A stretch of 64,000 nucleotides of DNA from Candidatus Promineofilum glycogenicum. Its GTDB lineage: Bacteria; Chloroflexota; Anaerolineae; Promineifilales; Promineifilaceae. The position numbers and the translations under genes are program-made. Below the pieces are notes generated by a model. The model saw only the letters and a list, made by a program, of their open reading frames with translations, was not told the DNA's origin and made no database searches. Positions 24,674 through 33,256 of this stretch are shown piece by piece. The stretch spans positions 1 to 64,000 of the forward strand of contig JADJHJ010000003.1 of NCBI GenBank assembly GCA_016707605.1. Reading direction: 5' to 3'. Each line of letters begins with the position of its first letter. Positions within the stretch are counted from its first letter, which is position 1.

Positions 24674-26266
24674 CTACCACTTGCCTGCCAATATTTCCTC
24701 CACTACCGCCTCCAACTCCAGCCCCGCCCCGGCGGCCAGCCCGGCCGCGACCTCGTCGTCCGGCAGTTTCAGCCTGACGATCTCCTCGTCGATCTCTAGC
24801 CGCGTCTGGTTTTCCAACGCCGGGTGGGCGCGGGCCAGGCCGTAGAGGGCCAGCGCCCGCGCCTCCTGGCCCGTCTCGGCCAGAATCTGGCCGAAGAGGT
24901 ACACAGCCCAGAGAATGTCGGGCAGGCTGCCGAGCGAGCGGGCCAGCAGTAGCGCCTCGCGCGCGCTGCGGCGGGCGGCGCCGGCGTCGCCCAGCTTCAG
25001 GTCGGCCTGGGCTACGTTGCCGAGTGCGATCACCATGCCCGGTAATTGGCCCAGTTCCTGAAACCGCTCACGGGCCGACTGGCCGTAGGCCCGCGCCGCG
25101 GCATAGTCGCCGAGCTGGTAGGCGATGTCGCCGAGGTTGCCAAGTACGATGGCCTCGCTGGACAGGCGGTTGGCCCGGCGGGCCAACTCCAGGCTCAGGG
25201 TATGGAACTCCCGCGCCCGCTCCAGTTCGCGACGATCGGAGGCGATGCCGCCCAGGGCATTCAGTGCACCAGCCTCAAGGCCGAGATCGCCGGTGGCGCG
25301 GCCGGCCGCCAGGGCTGCGGCGGCGTGGCGCTCGGCGGCGTCCAGGTCGCCCGTGATCCACAACACGTTGGCCGCCCGCGACTGGGTCATGGCCAGCAGC
25401 CGGCCGCCGAGGGCGCGGCCCAGCGGCAGCGCCGCCTCGGCCAGCGCCCAGGCGCGGTCGTAGTCGCCGCGCTGTAAGGCGTTAAATGCCAGCCCGGCCA
25501 GCGCCTCAGCCTCGGCGGCGCGGTCGCCGGCGGCGCGCGCCCCGGCCAGACCGCGCTCCAGCGCCGCCCCGGCCGCCGCGGAATCGCCCAGGTTGGTACA
25601 CGCCCGGCCTAAGCCAACCAGCGCCGCCGTGACGGCCGGGCTGTCCGTCTCGCCGGCCGCCTCTCGCAGGGCCAACGCCCGCTCCAGTGCCGCCCGCGCC
25701 ACCGGCCACGCGCCGACCTGGATTGCCTCCAGCCCTGACTGCTGCAGCAGGCCGGCCGCCCGCAGCCCTTCGCCGGCCTGGATGTAGTGCTCGGCGATGA
25801 CGGTCAGATACTCCTCGCGCCGCTCGCCGGCATGGCTTTCCAGCCAGCGGGCGGCGCGGCTGTGGTAGGCGGCCCGCCGCTTCAGCAGCACCGTCTCGTA
25901 GGCCACGTCGCGCAGCAGGGCGTGCTTGAAGATGTACTCCCCTGCCCCGGCGAAGGCCGAGTGCTCGCGGCGGAAGATGAGCTCCCGGCCGCGCACGGAT
26001 TCGAGTACCGGGCCGACAGCCTCCCGCTCGATCTCCAGCAGGTCGGCCACGGCGTCGTCCCAGAACAGCCGCCCGACGACCGACGCCCGCTGCAGCGCCT
26101 CGCGCTCCGGCCGCGGCAAGCCGTCCAGCCGCGCCTGCAACAGCGCCGTCAGCGTCGGCGGGACTTTGAGCGTGGCCAGTTTGTCCGTCCGCACCCGCCA
26201 GGACTGCTGGCCCGTGGTTGGGGTGGTAGGGGCGGGTCTCAGACCCGCCCCTACAAGGGGCGTCAA
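24674..26266 (-). CDS. TPR-rich C-terminal part of a cyclase/ATPase signalling protein (frameshifted)
   Basis: About 530 residues, beginning in the last GAGLRPAPT repeat and continuing the ATPase C-terminal segment (LATLKVPPTLTALLQARLDGLPRPEREALQRASV), then at least eight TPR-like helical pairs (AAGAALERGLAGARAAGDRAAEAEAL and similar). It ends with a short acidic helix. This is the in-frame continuation of the gene at 26262-28028: the repeat unit at 26226-26271 is 46 bases instead of 48, shifting the frame. The apparent TTG start at 26266 lies inside the repeat and has no ribosome site, so it is not an independent gene. Confidence 0.85.
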   Translation of the reverse strand: MTPLVGAGLRPAPTTPTTGQQSWRVRTDKLATLKVPPTLTALLQARLDGLPRPEREALQRASVVGRLFWDDAVADLLEIEREAVGPVLESVRGRELIFRREHSAFAGAGEYIFKHALLRDVAYETVLLKRRAAYHSRAARWLESHAGERREEYLTVIAEHYIQAGEGLRAAGLLQQSGLEAIQVGAWPVARAALERALALREAAGETDSPAVTAALVGLGRACTNLGDSAAAGAALERGLAGARAAGDRAAEAEALAGLAFNALQRGDYDRAWALAEAALPLGRALGGRLLAMTQSRAANVLWITGDLDAAERHAAAALAAGRATGDLGLEAGALNALGGIASDRRELERAREFHTLSLELARRANRLSSEAIVLGNLGDIAYQLGDYAAARAYGQSARERFQELGQLPGMVIALGNVAQADLKLGDAGAARRSAREALLLARSLGSLPDILWAVYLFGQILAETGQEARALALYGLARAHPALENQTRLEIDEEIVRLKLPDDEVAAGLAAGAGLELEAVVEEILAGKW

Positions 26267-26444
26267 TGGGGGTAGGGGCGGGTCTTAGACCCGCCCCTAC
26301 AAGGGGCGCGTCAATGGAGGTAGGGGCGGGTCTCAGACCCGCCCCTACAAGGGGCGCGTCGGTGGGGGTAGGGGCGGGTCTCAGACCCGCCCCTACAAGG
26401 GGCGCGTCGGTGGGGGTAGGGGCGGGTCTTAGACCCGCCCCTAC
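26226..26444. repeat. Five tandem GTAGGGGCGGGTCTCAGACC palindromes
   Basis: Five near-identical 29-base palindromes at 26226, 26272, 26320, 26368 and 26416, each with 14-base arms around one base. Intervals are 46, 48, 48 and 48. The 48-base units code for 16 residues including VGAGLRPAPT on the minus strand; the 46-base unit breaks the frame. The same 29-base design, with slightly different arms, occurs intergenically at 61169 and 61211. Confidence 0.95.
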
Positions 26445-28028
26445 AGGGGGCGCGTCGGTGGGGATGGTTGTAGCGTCGCGCTCAATCACCCCCTGCTCAA
26501 TCAACATCTTCACCATCTCTTCGACGTAAAACGGATTGCCCTCGGCGGCGTCGGTGATGAGGTCGCGCAGGCTGTCGGGGACCTGTTCCACCCGTTTGAG
26601 AATCTCGTCCACCAGCGCCCGGCTGGTGCGTTTGGACAGCGGCGTCAGGGGGATGCGGCGGAAGGCGGCCTGCCCCTCGCCCCAGTTCGGCCGGCGCTCG
26701 AAGAGGCTGGGCCGGGTCACGGCGACGATGAGCAGTTGCGCCTCCGGGATGGCCGTCGCCAGATAGGCCGCCAGGTCGAGCGGGTCGGGGCCCGGGGGGG
26801 TCCCGGGGGGGGTGACCGTCGGGCCGTCGTTCGCCAGGGCGCGGAGGTAGCGCACCAGGAAGGCCCGCGCCGACTGCATCAGGCCGGAGTCGCCCAGCAG
26901 GCGCTGCACCGCTTCGCTGGACGAGAAGTCAAAGCCCAGCCAGTGGCCGACCACGTCGGCCAGGTCGGGCTCCAGCACCCCGGCCATGCCCTGCCGGAAC
27001 TTGTCCAGGGCCACGGCGATGGGGTCGCTCTCCAGAATCTCGAAGCGGTTGGCGAACAGGTCGCGGAAGAGGCTGTAGGGCACGTTCTGGGTGTTGGGCG
27101 TCGAGCGCCCCTTGTAGTAGAAGATGTGCTCCGGCCGCAGCTCCAGCCAGTTGTCGAACTCGTAGAGCAGGCGGCTCTTGCCCACGCCCGCCTCGCCGAC
27201 GACGGTGGCGACGCGCGTCTCAGTCGACTCGAAGGCGTCGAGATAGGCATCCTGTAACGTGCCTAACTCGCGGTCGCGGCCGACCATGCGCGTCTCGATG
27301 CCCTCGACCCCGCGCGTGGCCATGCGGAAGGCGCGCGGCTTGGCCCGCACGACGACGTAGGTCTGCACCGGTTCGGCCTTGCCCTTGACCGCCAGCGGCG
27401 CTTGCGGCTCCACGTCGAAGATGCCGCGCACCAGGCGGTAGGTGTCGTGGCCGATAAGCACCCCACCGACCGGCGCGGCGTGTTCGAGGCGCGAGGCGAG
27501 ATTCACCGCGTCGCCCATGGCCGTGAACTCGCCCGTCGTGCCCACCGCGCCGAGGACGACCGGCCCGGTGTTGATGCCGATGCGCATGGCCAGGGCCGCG
27601 CCGCGCGTCTCGCAGAAGAAGCCGATGGCCGCCTGCATGGCCAGGGCGGCCCGCACCGCCCGCTCCGGGTCGTCCTCGCGGGCCGTGTCCGCGCCCCACA
27701 GGGCCATGACGGCGTCGCCGATGTGCTTGTCGATGTGGCCGCCCTGTTCGGTGATGGCCCGGTCGACGGCCGCCCACAGGTCATTCATCACCCCGGCCAC
27801 CTCTTCGGCGTCCATCGTCTCCGACATGGCCGTGAAGCCGGAGACGTCGGCAAACAGGACGGTGGCCTGCTTGCGCTGCTGGTCGGCGCGGCTCTGCGCC
27901 TCCAGCGCGGCCAGCTTCTCGCGCATGGGGCCGAGGGCCGAATCGACGATGGCGTCACCCAGGATGGCCCGTTGCGCCTCCAGGGCGGCCATGCCGGTCT
28001 TTAGTTGATCGATCTCGGTCGTTGCCAT
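26262..28028 (-). CDS. Class III adenylate/guanylate cyclase with AAA ATPase domain, N-terminal part
   Basis: Signalling protein with a short coiled coil (1-45), a class III cyclase domain (about 55-215; FADVSGFTAMSE and HIGDAVMALWG metal/substrate motifs) and an STAND/AAA-type ATPase with Walker A GEAGVGKS (about 281-288). The usual Walker B segment before AYLATAIPEAQLLIVAVTRP is absent; a Pro/Gly stretch (TPPGTPPGP) encoded by G-runs at 26785-26815 takes its place. The protein then enters the GAGLRPAPT repeats and loses frame near 26261; this frame stays open to 25506 as nonsense. ATG 28028 follows GGGAGGG. Confidence 0.87.
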
Positions 28029-28327
28029 CTGCCCTCCCGGCACTGTTTCCAAGCGCGGTTATGCTAACGGAGAGAGAATCAATGTGCAAGAATGGGGAGA
28101 AGAATCGCACGCTGATGACGGAGATTAAACGCAGATGTTCGCTGACACGGGGCCTGTCAGGTCTGGGTGATGACACTTAGCTCCAATAACTGGTACAATC
28201 AGGCTACATGTTCGCGCCAGGTGGGAGCCGCCGTGCGCGTAGTTTTGCCAGCGCGTTCCCCCAACCGCGAACCCAACACCCTGATCGATCTGGCCCGGCA
28301 GCGCGCCGGGCTGATTGGAGAGATTGA
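28029..28327. other. 299-base intergenic region between divergent genes
   Basis: Separates the cyclase gene (minus) from glycogen phosphorylase (plus), so it should contain promoters for both. Near 28112-28140 is a degenerate GATTAAACGCAGATG tract resembling the ACACAGATT repeat family. No gene and no confident -35/-10 pair were seen. Confidence 0.4.
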
Positions 28328-30793
28328 ATGGAAATTCAACAACCGACCGCCGAGCGCACCGGGCGAACCCCGGAAGCGTTCCGGCAGAACATCGTTAACA
28401 ACCTCTACTACTCGCGCGGGGCCAACGTCCAGTCGGCCAGCGCCTACGACATCTACATGGCCCTGTCGCGCACGGTGCGCAACCACCTGGTGGAGCGCTT
28501 CCGCCGCACGGTGGACATGCGCTACGCGGTGAATCCGCGGATGGTCTACTACCTGTCGGCCGAGTACTTGCTGGGCCGCCAGTTGCAACAGAACATGCTC
28601 TACAGCGACACGGCCGACATCGCCGCCGCGGCGATGGAGGGCAGTAACTTCCCGCTGCAAGACCTGCTGGCCATTGACGAAGAACCGGGGCTGGGCAATG
28701 GCGGCCTGGGGCGGCTGGCGGCCTGCTTCCTCGACTCGCTGGCTACGCTCGACATCCCCGCCGTCGGCTACGGCATCCGCTATGAGTACGGCATCTTCCG
28801 CCAGGAGTTCCACGACGGGGCGCAGGTGGAGCAGCCCGACGAGTGGCTGCTGCTCGACTTTCCGTGGGAGTTCGCCCAGCCCGACGACATGATCCCCGTC
28901 GGCTTCGGCGGCCACACCGCGCAGCACAAGGACGACAAGGGGCGGCTACACGTCGAGTGGCGGCCGGGCGAGCAGGTCATGGGCGAGCCATACCACATGC
29001 TCGTGCCCGGCTATGGCACGACGACGGTCAACTTCCTGCGCCTCTGGCGGGCGCGGGCCACGCGCGAGTTCGACTTCCGCCTGTTCGACACCGGCGACTA
29101 CGCCAGCGCCGTCGAGCACAAGGTGCACAGCGAGAACATCTCCAAGGTGCTCTACCCCAACGACAACACCCCCCAGGGGCGCGAGTTGCGCCTGCGGCAG
29201 CAGTACTTCTTCGTCGCCTGCTCCCTGCGCGACATCTTGCAGCGCTTCCAGCGCTGCGGCAACCCGATCGAGGCGTTTGCCGACAAGGTCGTCATCCAGC
29301 TCAACGACACCCACCCCGTCGTGGCCATCCCCGAATTGATGCGCCTGCTGATGGACGAGTTCGGGCTGGGCTGGTATCAGGCCTGGGACATCACCCGCCG
29401 CACCTTCGCCTACACCTGCCACACGCTGATGCCCGAAGCGCTGGAGAAGTGGCCGGTGCACCTGTTCGAGCGCCTGCTGCCGCGCCACATGGAGATCATC
29501 TATGAGATCAACCGCCGCTTTCTGGCCGAGGTCAGCGTGCGCTTTCCGCAGGACTACGGCCGCCTGGGCCGCATGTCACTGATCGAAGACGGGCACGAGC
29601 GGCAGGTACGCATGGCCCACCTGGCCGTCGTCGGCAGCTTTTCGGTCAATGGTGTGGCCGAGTTGCACTCGGAACTGCTGAAGGAGCGCGTCTTCGGCGA
29701 CTTCTACGCCCTCTGGCCGCACAAGTTCAACAACAAGACCAACGGCGTCACCCCGCGCCGCTTCATCCGCCAATCGAACCCGCGTCTGTCGGCGCTGGTC
29801 ACCGAGCAGATCGGCGACGGCTGGCTGCGCGACCTGGACCAATTGGCCAAGCTGGAGCCGAAGGCCGACGACGCCGAATTCCGCGCCGCGTGGCGGGCGG
29901 TGAAGACGGCCAACAAGACCGACCTGGCCCGGATCATCGGCAACCTGGCCGGCGTCACCGTCAATCCCGATTCGCTGTACGACGTGATGGTCAAGCGGCT
30001 GCACGAGTACAAGCGGCAGATGCTGAAGGCGCTGCACATCGTCACCCTCTACAACCGGCTGCGCGACGACCCGGCGCTCGACATCGTGCCGCGGACGTTC
30101 ATCTTCGGGGCCAAGGCCGCGCCCGGCTACTACATGGCCAAGCTGATCATCAAGCTGATCAACTCCATTGGCGCGACGATCAACGCCGACCCGCTGGCCG
30201 CCGACCGGCTGAAGGTGGCCTTCCTGCCCAACTTCAACGTGACGCTGGGCGAGGCGATCTACCCGGCGGCCAACCTGTCGGAGCAGATCTCGCTGGCCGG
30301 CAAGGAGGCGTCGGGCACGGGTAACATGAAGCTGGCCCTCAACGGCGCGCTGACCATCGGCACTTACGACGGGGCCAACATCGAAATCCTGGAGCGCGTC
30401 GGCGCGGAGAACTTCTTCCTGTTCGGCCTGCGCGTCGAGGAGGTGGGCGCTCTGCGCGCCGCCGGCTATCGCGCTCGTGACTACTACGAGGCCGACGACG
30501 AACTGCGCCGGGCCATCGATCAGATCGCCGCCGGAGAGTTCGCCGACGGCGACCCGTCGCTGTTCGCGCCCATCGTCAGCTCGCTGCTCGACCGCGACGA
30601 GTTCATGGTGCTGGCCGACTACCGCGCCTACGTCGATTGCCAGAAGCAGGTCGACCGCGCCTTCCGCGACGAGGAAGCGTGGACGCGCTCGTCCATCCTC
30701 AACGCCGCCCGCTGTGGCTTCTTCTCCTCCGACCGGGCCATGCGCCAGTATGCCGAGGAGATTTGGAAGGTGAAGCCGTTGCCGGTGAAGTAA
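28328..30793 (+). CDS. glgP: Glycogen/alpha-glucan phosphorylase
   Basis: Cytosolic PLP enzyme that releases glucose-1-phosphate from glycogen. 821 residues, the usual length for the bacterial GT35 family. Landmarks are the N-terminal YYLSAEYLLGRQL, the dimer/active-site segment NGGLGRLAACFLDSLATL, KRLHEYKRQ, and the PLP lysine K668 in GTGNMKLALNGA followed by IGTYDGANIEI. ATG 28328 follows TTGGAGAG. With the debranching enzyme at 47526 it gives a glycogen-breakdown pair within this window. Confidence 0.98.
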   Translation: MEIQQPTAERTGRTPEAFRQNIVNNLYYSRGANVQSASAYDIYMALSRTVRNHLVERFRRTVDMRYAVNPRMVYYLSAEYLLGRQLQQNMLYSDTADIAAAAMEGSNFPLQDLLAIDEEPGLGNGGLGRLAACFLDSLATLDIPAVGYGIRYEYGIFRQEFHDGAQVEQPDEWLLLDFPWEFAQPDDMIPVGFGGHTAQHKDDKGRLHVEWRPGEQVMGEPYHMLVPGYGTTTVNFLRLWRARATREFDFRLFDTGDYASAVEHKVHSENISKVLYPNDNTPQGRELRLRQQYFFVACSLRDILQRFQRCGNPIEAFADKVVIQLNDTHPVVAIPELMRLLMDEFGLGWYQAWDITRRTFAYTCHTLMPEALEKWPVHLFERLLPRHMEIIYEINRRFLAEVSVRFPQDYGRLGRMSLIEDGHERQVRMAHLAVVGSFSVNGVAELHSELLKERVFGDFYALWPHKFNNKTNGVTPRRFIRQSNPRLSALVTEQIGDGWLRDLDQLAKLEPKADDAEFRAAWRAVKTANKTDLARIIGNLAGVTVNPDSLYDVMVKRLHEYKRQMLKALHIVTLYNRLRDDPALDIVPRTFIFGAKAAPGYYMAKLIIKLINSIGATINADPLAADRLKVAFLPNFNVTLGEAIYPAANLSEQISLAGKEASGTGNMKLALNGALTIGTYDGANIEILERVGAENFFLFGLRVEEVGALRAAGYRARDYYEADDELRRAIDQIAAGEFADGDPSLFAPIVSSLLDRDEFMVLADYRAYVDCQKQVDRAFRDEEAWTRSSILNAARCGFFSSDRAMRQYAEEIWKVKPLPVK

Positions 30794-30797
30794 GAGT

Positions 30798-30845
30798 GCA
30801 TGGGGGCAGGGGTGATTCCTATTACCCCTGCCCCCATGCCCTTTA
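30798..30845 (+). terminator. Hairpin, possible terminator after glgP
   Basis: A perfect 16-bp stem (30798-30813 with 30824-30839) around a 10-base loop, followed by a short T-run. The inner word GGGGTGATTC...ATTACCCC is repeated at 31373, so it is also a repeat element. Confidence 0.55.
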
Positions 30846-30876
30846 AAGCATTGTCATTACACAGGAGGTCAACACT

Positions 30877-31362
30877 ATGTCCACTATCGTAGCCATTACC
30901 TTTGCCGGTTCGCACGAGGCGGAGCGTGTGCGTCACGCATTGAGCGAGGTCGAGCATCAGGGACAACTGAATCTGGACGACTCGGCCGTCGTCGTCAAGG
31001 ATGACCACGGCCGCATCCAGGTCCACAACGAAGTAGATACCGGCGTCAAGGTCGGCGCGCTGGGCGGCGGGATGCTGGGGCTGCTCATCGGCTTCATCTT
31101 CGGCGGGCCGATCGGCAGTATGCTCGTCGGCCTGGTCGGCGGGGCGCTGATGGGTTCGCTGGCCCAGATGGGCGTGGACAAGGGGTTCATGAAGGACGTG
31201 GAGGAAGCCATGCCGCCCAATTCGTCGGCCCTGTTCTTCCTGCTGCGCGACGACGAACCCGACGCGGCCATCGCCGCCCTGGAGCCGTATCAGGGCACGG
31301 TCTACCACACCTCGTTGTCGATCGAGGATGAGGAAGCGTTGCGACAGGCGTTGCTTCGCTGA
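30877..31362 (+). CDS. DUF1269 family membrane protein
   Basis: 161-residue protein of DUF1269. It has a soluble N-terminal alpha/beta part (VAITFAGSHEAERVRHALSEV, about 4-24), a Gly-rich membrane hairpin (GALGGGMLGLLIGFIFGGPIG and a second helix, about 64-105), and a C-terminal domain (SSALFFLLRDDEPDAAIAAL). Members are found in stress-related contexts; the molecular role is unknown. A clear paralogue is fused to NuoN in this window. ATG 30877 follows AGGAGG. It is followed by TerB-like and HdeD-like genes in the same direction. Confidence 0.9.
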   Translation: MSTIVAITFAGSHEAERVRHALSEVEHQGQLNLDDSAVVVKDDHGRIQVHNEVDTGVKVGALGGGMLGLLIGFIFGGPIGSMLVGLVGGALMGSLAQMGVDKGFMKDVEEAMPPNSSALFFLLRDDEPDAAIAALEPYQGTVYHTSLSIEDEEALRQALLR

Positions 31363-31372
31363 GCCGACCGCG

Positions 31373-31392
31373 GGGGTGATTCTTATCACCCC
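31373..31392. repeat. GGGGTGAT-TCTT-ATCACCCC hairpin
   Basis: An 8-bp perfect stem with a TCTT loop between the DUF1269 and TerB-like genes. It is the same core word as in the hairpin at 30798-30839 upstream of the DUF1269 gene, so that gene is bracketed by two copies. Confidence 0.75.
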
Positions 31393-31433
31393 TGCTCCCC
31401 CGCTCCCCTGCGCTCAGAAGGAACTACACAACA

Positions 31434-32354
31434 ATGACCCCCACCCCCAACCCGGATACGATCATCTCTCTCGCCAAAGTCCTCATCGCCGCTGCCTGGG
31501 CCGACGGCCAGATCAGCGAAGATGAAGAGCTTTCGCTTAAGGACCTGCTGTGGCGGCTGCCCGAAGTCCACGCCCGCCAGTGGGAAGAGCTGGCGATCTA
31601 TCTCGACGCGCCGGTCGAGGCCGCCGAACGCGAGCGTCTCGTGGCCGAGTTGCGGGCGCAGATCAGCAGCGCCGACCAACGCGAACTGGCGCTGAGCAAG
31701 CTGGATGAGATGGTCAACGCCGACGGCGTCGTGGCCGAGCGCGAGCAAGCAGTGGTGGCCGAGGCGCGGGCGGCGCTGGAGTCGGCCGACGTGGGGCTGT
31801 GGGGGTCGCTGTCGCGGCTGCTCATCGGCCGCCGGGCGGAGGCCACGGCCGGCGCGCCCAACCGCGAGAAGTATCTCAACGACTTCGTGCGCAACCGGGT
31901 CTACTACCGGCTGCGGCAACGGCTGGCGGCCGAGGGCGTCGTCTGGGACGTCAGCGACGCCGAACTGCGGCGGCTGGGGCTGGCCGGCGGGCTGCTGGCG
32001 CTGGTGGCCGGGGTGGTCGACGGCGTGGCCGACGAAGAGCGAGCGGCGATGGTGGCCACGTTGCGCGATGCCTGGTCGCTGCCCGAAGCGTCGGCGGCGC
32101 TGGTCGTGGAGGTCGCCCTGAGCGGCGGCGAGCCACTGGATTTCTATCGTCTGGTGCGCGAGTTCGCCGAGGTGACGACGGCCGAGGAGCGCCTGCGCTT
32201 CCTGGATGCGCTATTCGGCGTGGCCGCGGCCGACGGCGCGGCCACGTTCGAGGAGATCGAGCAGATCCGGCTCGTCGCCCTGGGGCTGAAGCTCAGCCAT
32301 ACGGAGTTCATCGACGCCAAGATGAAGCTGCCGCGCGAGCGCCGGCACGGCTGA
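31434..32354 (+). CDS. TerB-like (tellurite-resistance-associated) double-domain protein
   Basis: 306-residue all-alpha cytosolic protein with two TerB-like acidic helical domains. The first has AAAWADGQISEDEELSLKDLL (about 19-39) and ALSKLDEMVNADGVVAEREQAVV (about 86-108); the second has AGVVDGVADEERAAMVATL (about 192-210) and ALFGVAAADGAATFEEIEQIRLVA (about 260-283). The D.xxxxxE loops suggest divalent-metal binding as in TerB. Precise role unknown. ATG 31434 follows AAGGA. It belongs to a run of stress-type genes (DUF1269, TerB, HdeD). Confidence 0.82.
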   Translation: MTPTPNPDTIISLAKVLIAAAWADGQISEDEELSLKDLLWRLPEVHARQWEELAIYLDAPVEAAERERLVAELRAQISSADQRELALSKLDEMVNADGVVAEREQAVVAEARAALESADVGLWGSLSRLLIGRRAEATAGAPNREKYLNDFVRNRVYYRLRQRLAAEGVVWDVSDAELRRLGLAGGLLALVAGVVDGVADEERAAMVATLRDAWSLPEASAALVVEVALSGGEPLDFYRLVREFAEVTTAEERLRFLDALFGVAAADGAATFEEIEQIRLVALGLKLSHTEFIDAKMKLPRERRHG

Positions 32355-32357
32355 TGC

Positions 32358-32385
32358 TTGTCTTTCTCTTGAAGGGGATTATACT
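32358..32385 (+). promoter_or_regulatory. Possible promoter of the HdeD-like gene
   Basis: TTGTCT (32358-32363) and TATACT (32380-32385) with a 16-base spacer, starting 4 bases after the TerB-like stop and 64 bases before the next start codon. Confidence 0.4.
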
Positions 32386-32448
32386 ACGCGATTAGGCCGC
32401 TTTATCGACCGTCAATTGACCTATTAATTCTTGGAGGCATCTCATACT

Positions 32449-32991
32449 ATGGCTACTGCTGCTTCAGCCTTCTCTGAACAAAAAAGGGCCATGCCCTGGT
32501 GGATTCCGCTCATCGAGGGCATCGCTCTACTGATCGTCGGCGTTCTGCTTCTTACCAGTCCGATTGAGACCACCCTGCGCCTGACGCGCATCCTCGGTCT
32601 CTTCTGGTTCGTGGGCGGGATTTTCGAGATCGTCAGCATCTTTATCGATCGCTCCGCCTGGGGCTGGAAGCTCATCGGCGGTCTCATCGGCCTGTGGGCC
32701 GGTTACTACCTTATCATGACCCCGGTGGCCGGCGCGTTGATCCTGGGCTTCACGGTCATCGTGTTTCTGGGCATCCAGGCGCTGCTCATGGGCATCGTCC
32801 ATCTCGTCCAGGCCCTGCGTGGCGCGGGCTGGGGCATCGGTTTGCTGGGCATCATCAACCTCATCTTCGGTGTGATCCTGCTTAGCAACACCCTGATCGG
32901 CATCGCCTCGCTGCCGCTTATCATCGGCATCTTCGCCATCATCGGCGGTATTGGAACCATCTTCATGGCCTTCCGCCTGCGGTCGGCTTAG
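32449..32991 (+). CDS. HdeD family (DUF308) membrane protein
   Basis: 180-residue integral membrane protein with six hydrophobic helices arranged as repeated pairs with conserved Gly and short charged loops. It fits the DUF308/HdeD family, named for an acid-resistance protein of E. coli. Its role here is unknown; stress or envelope function is suggested only by neighbours. ATG 32449 follows TTGGAGG; the TTG inside that site (32431) is in frame but is the ribosome site itself. A strong terminator lies 35 bases after the stop. Confidence 0.88.
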   Translation: MATAASAFSEQKRAMPWWIPLIEGIALLIVGVLLLTSPIETTLRLTRILGLFWFVGGIFEIVSIFIDRSAWGWKLIGGLIGLWAGYYLIMTPVAGALILGFTVIVFLGIQALLMGIVHLVQALRGAGWGIGLLGIINLIFGVILLSNTLIGIASLPLIIGIFAIIGGIGTIFMAFRLRSA

Positions 32992-33026
32992 CTCTTTGTG
33001 TCGAAAGACGCATAGGTGGGTTAACC

Positions 33027-33073
33027 AAACGGGGGAGTTGTGCGGCCGCAACTCCCCCGTTTTGATTTTTTTA
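33027..33073 (+). terminator. Rho-independent terminator
   Basis: A 14-bp perfect stem (AAACGGGGGAGTTG with CAACTCCCCCGTTT) around an 8-base loop, followed by TTGATTTTTTT. It ends the transcript of the HdeD-like gene and probably of the DUF1269-TerB run. Confidence 0.93.
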
Positions 33074-33256
33074 CCTTGTTGAAGGCTCTATTCCCCCAAA
33101 TTTCACGTCAGCTTCATTGTAAGAATCCCCGCGTAACATACACTGTGTTGGTAAGTAATTGTAAACCAGGTAACAAACGAAAAGTCTATCTGGGACTATA
33201 GTAGCGGTATGCCCGGATGTGTCCGTCGTCGAAGTTCCACGGGCAGGAGGCATGTA

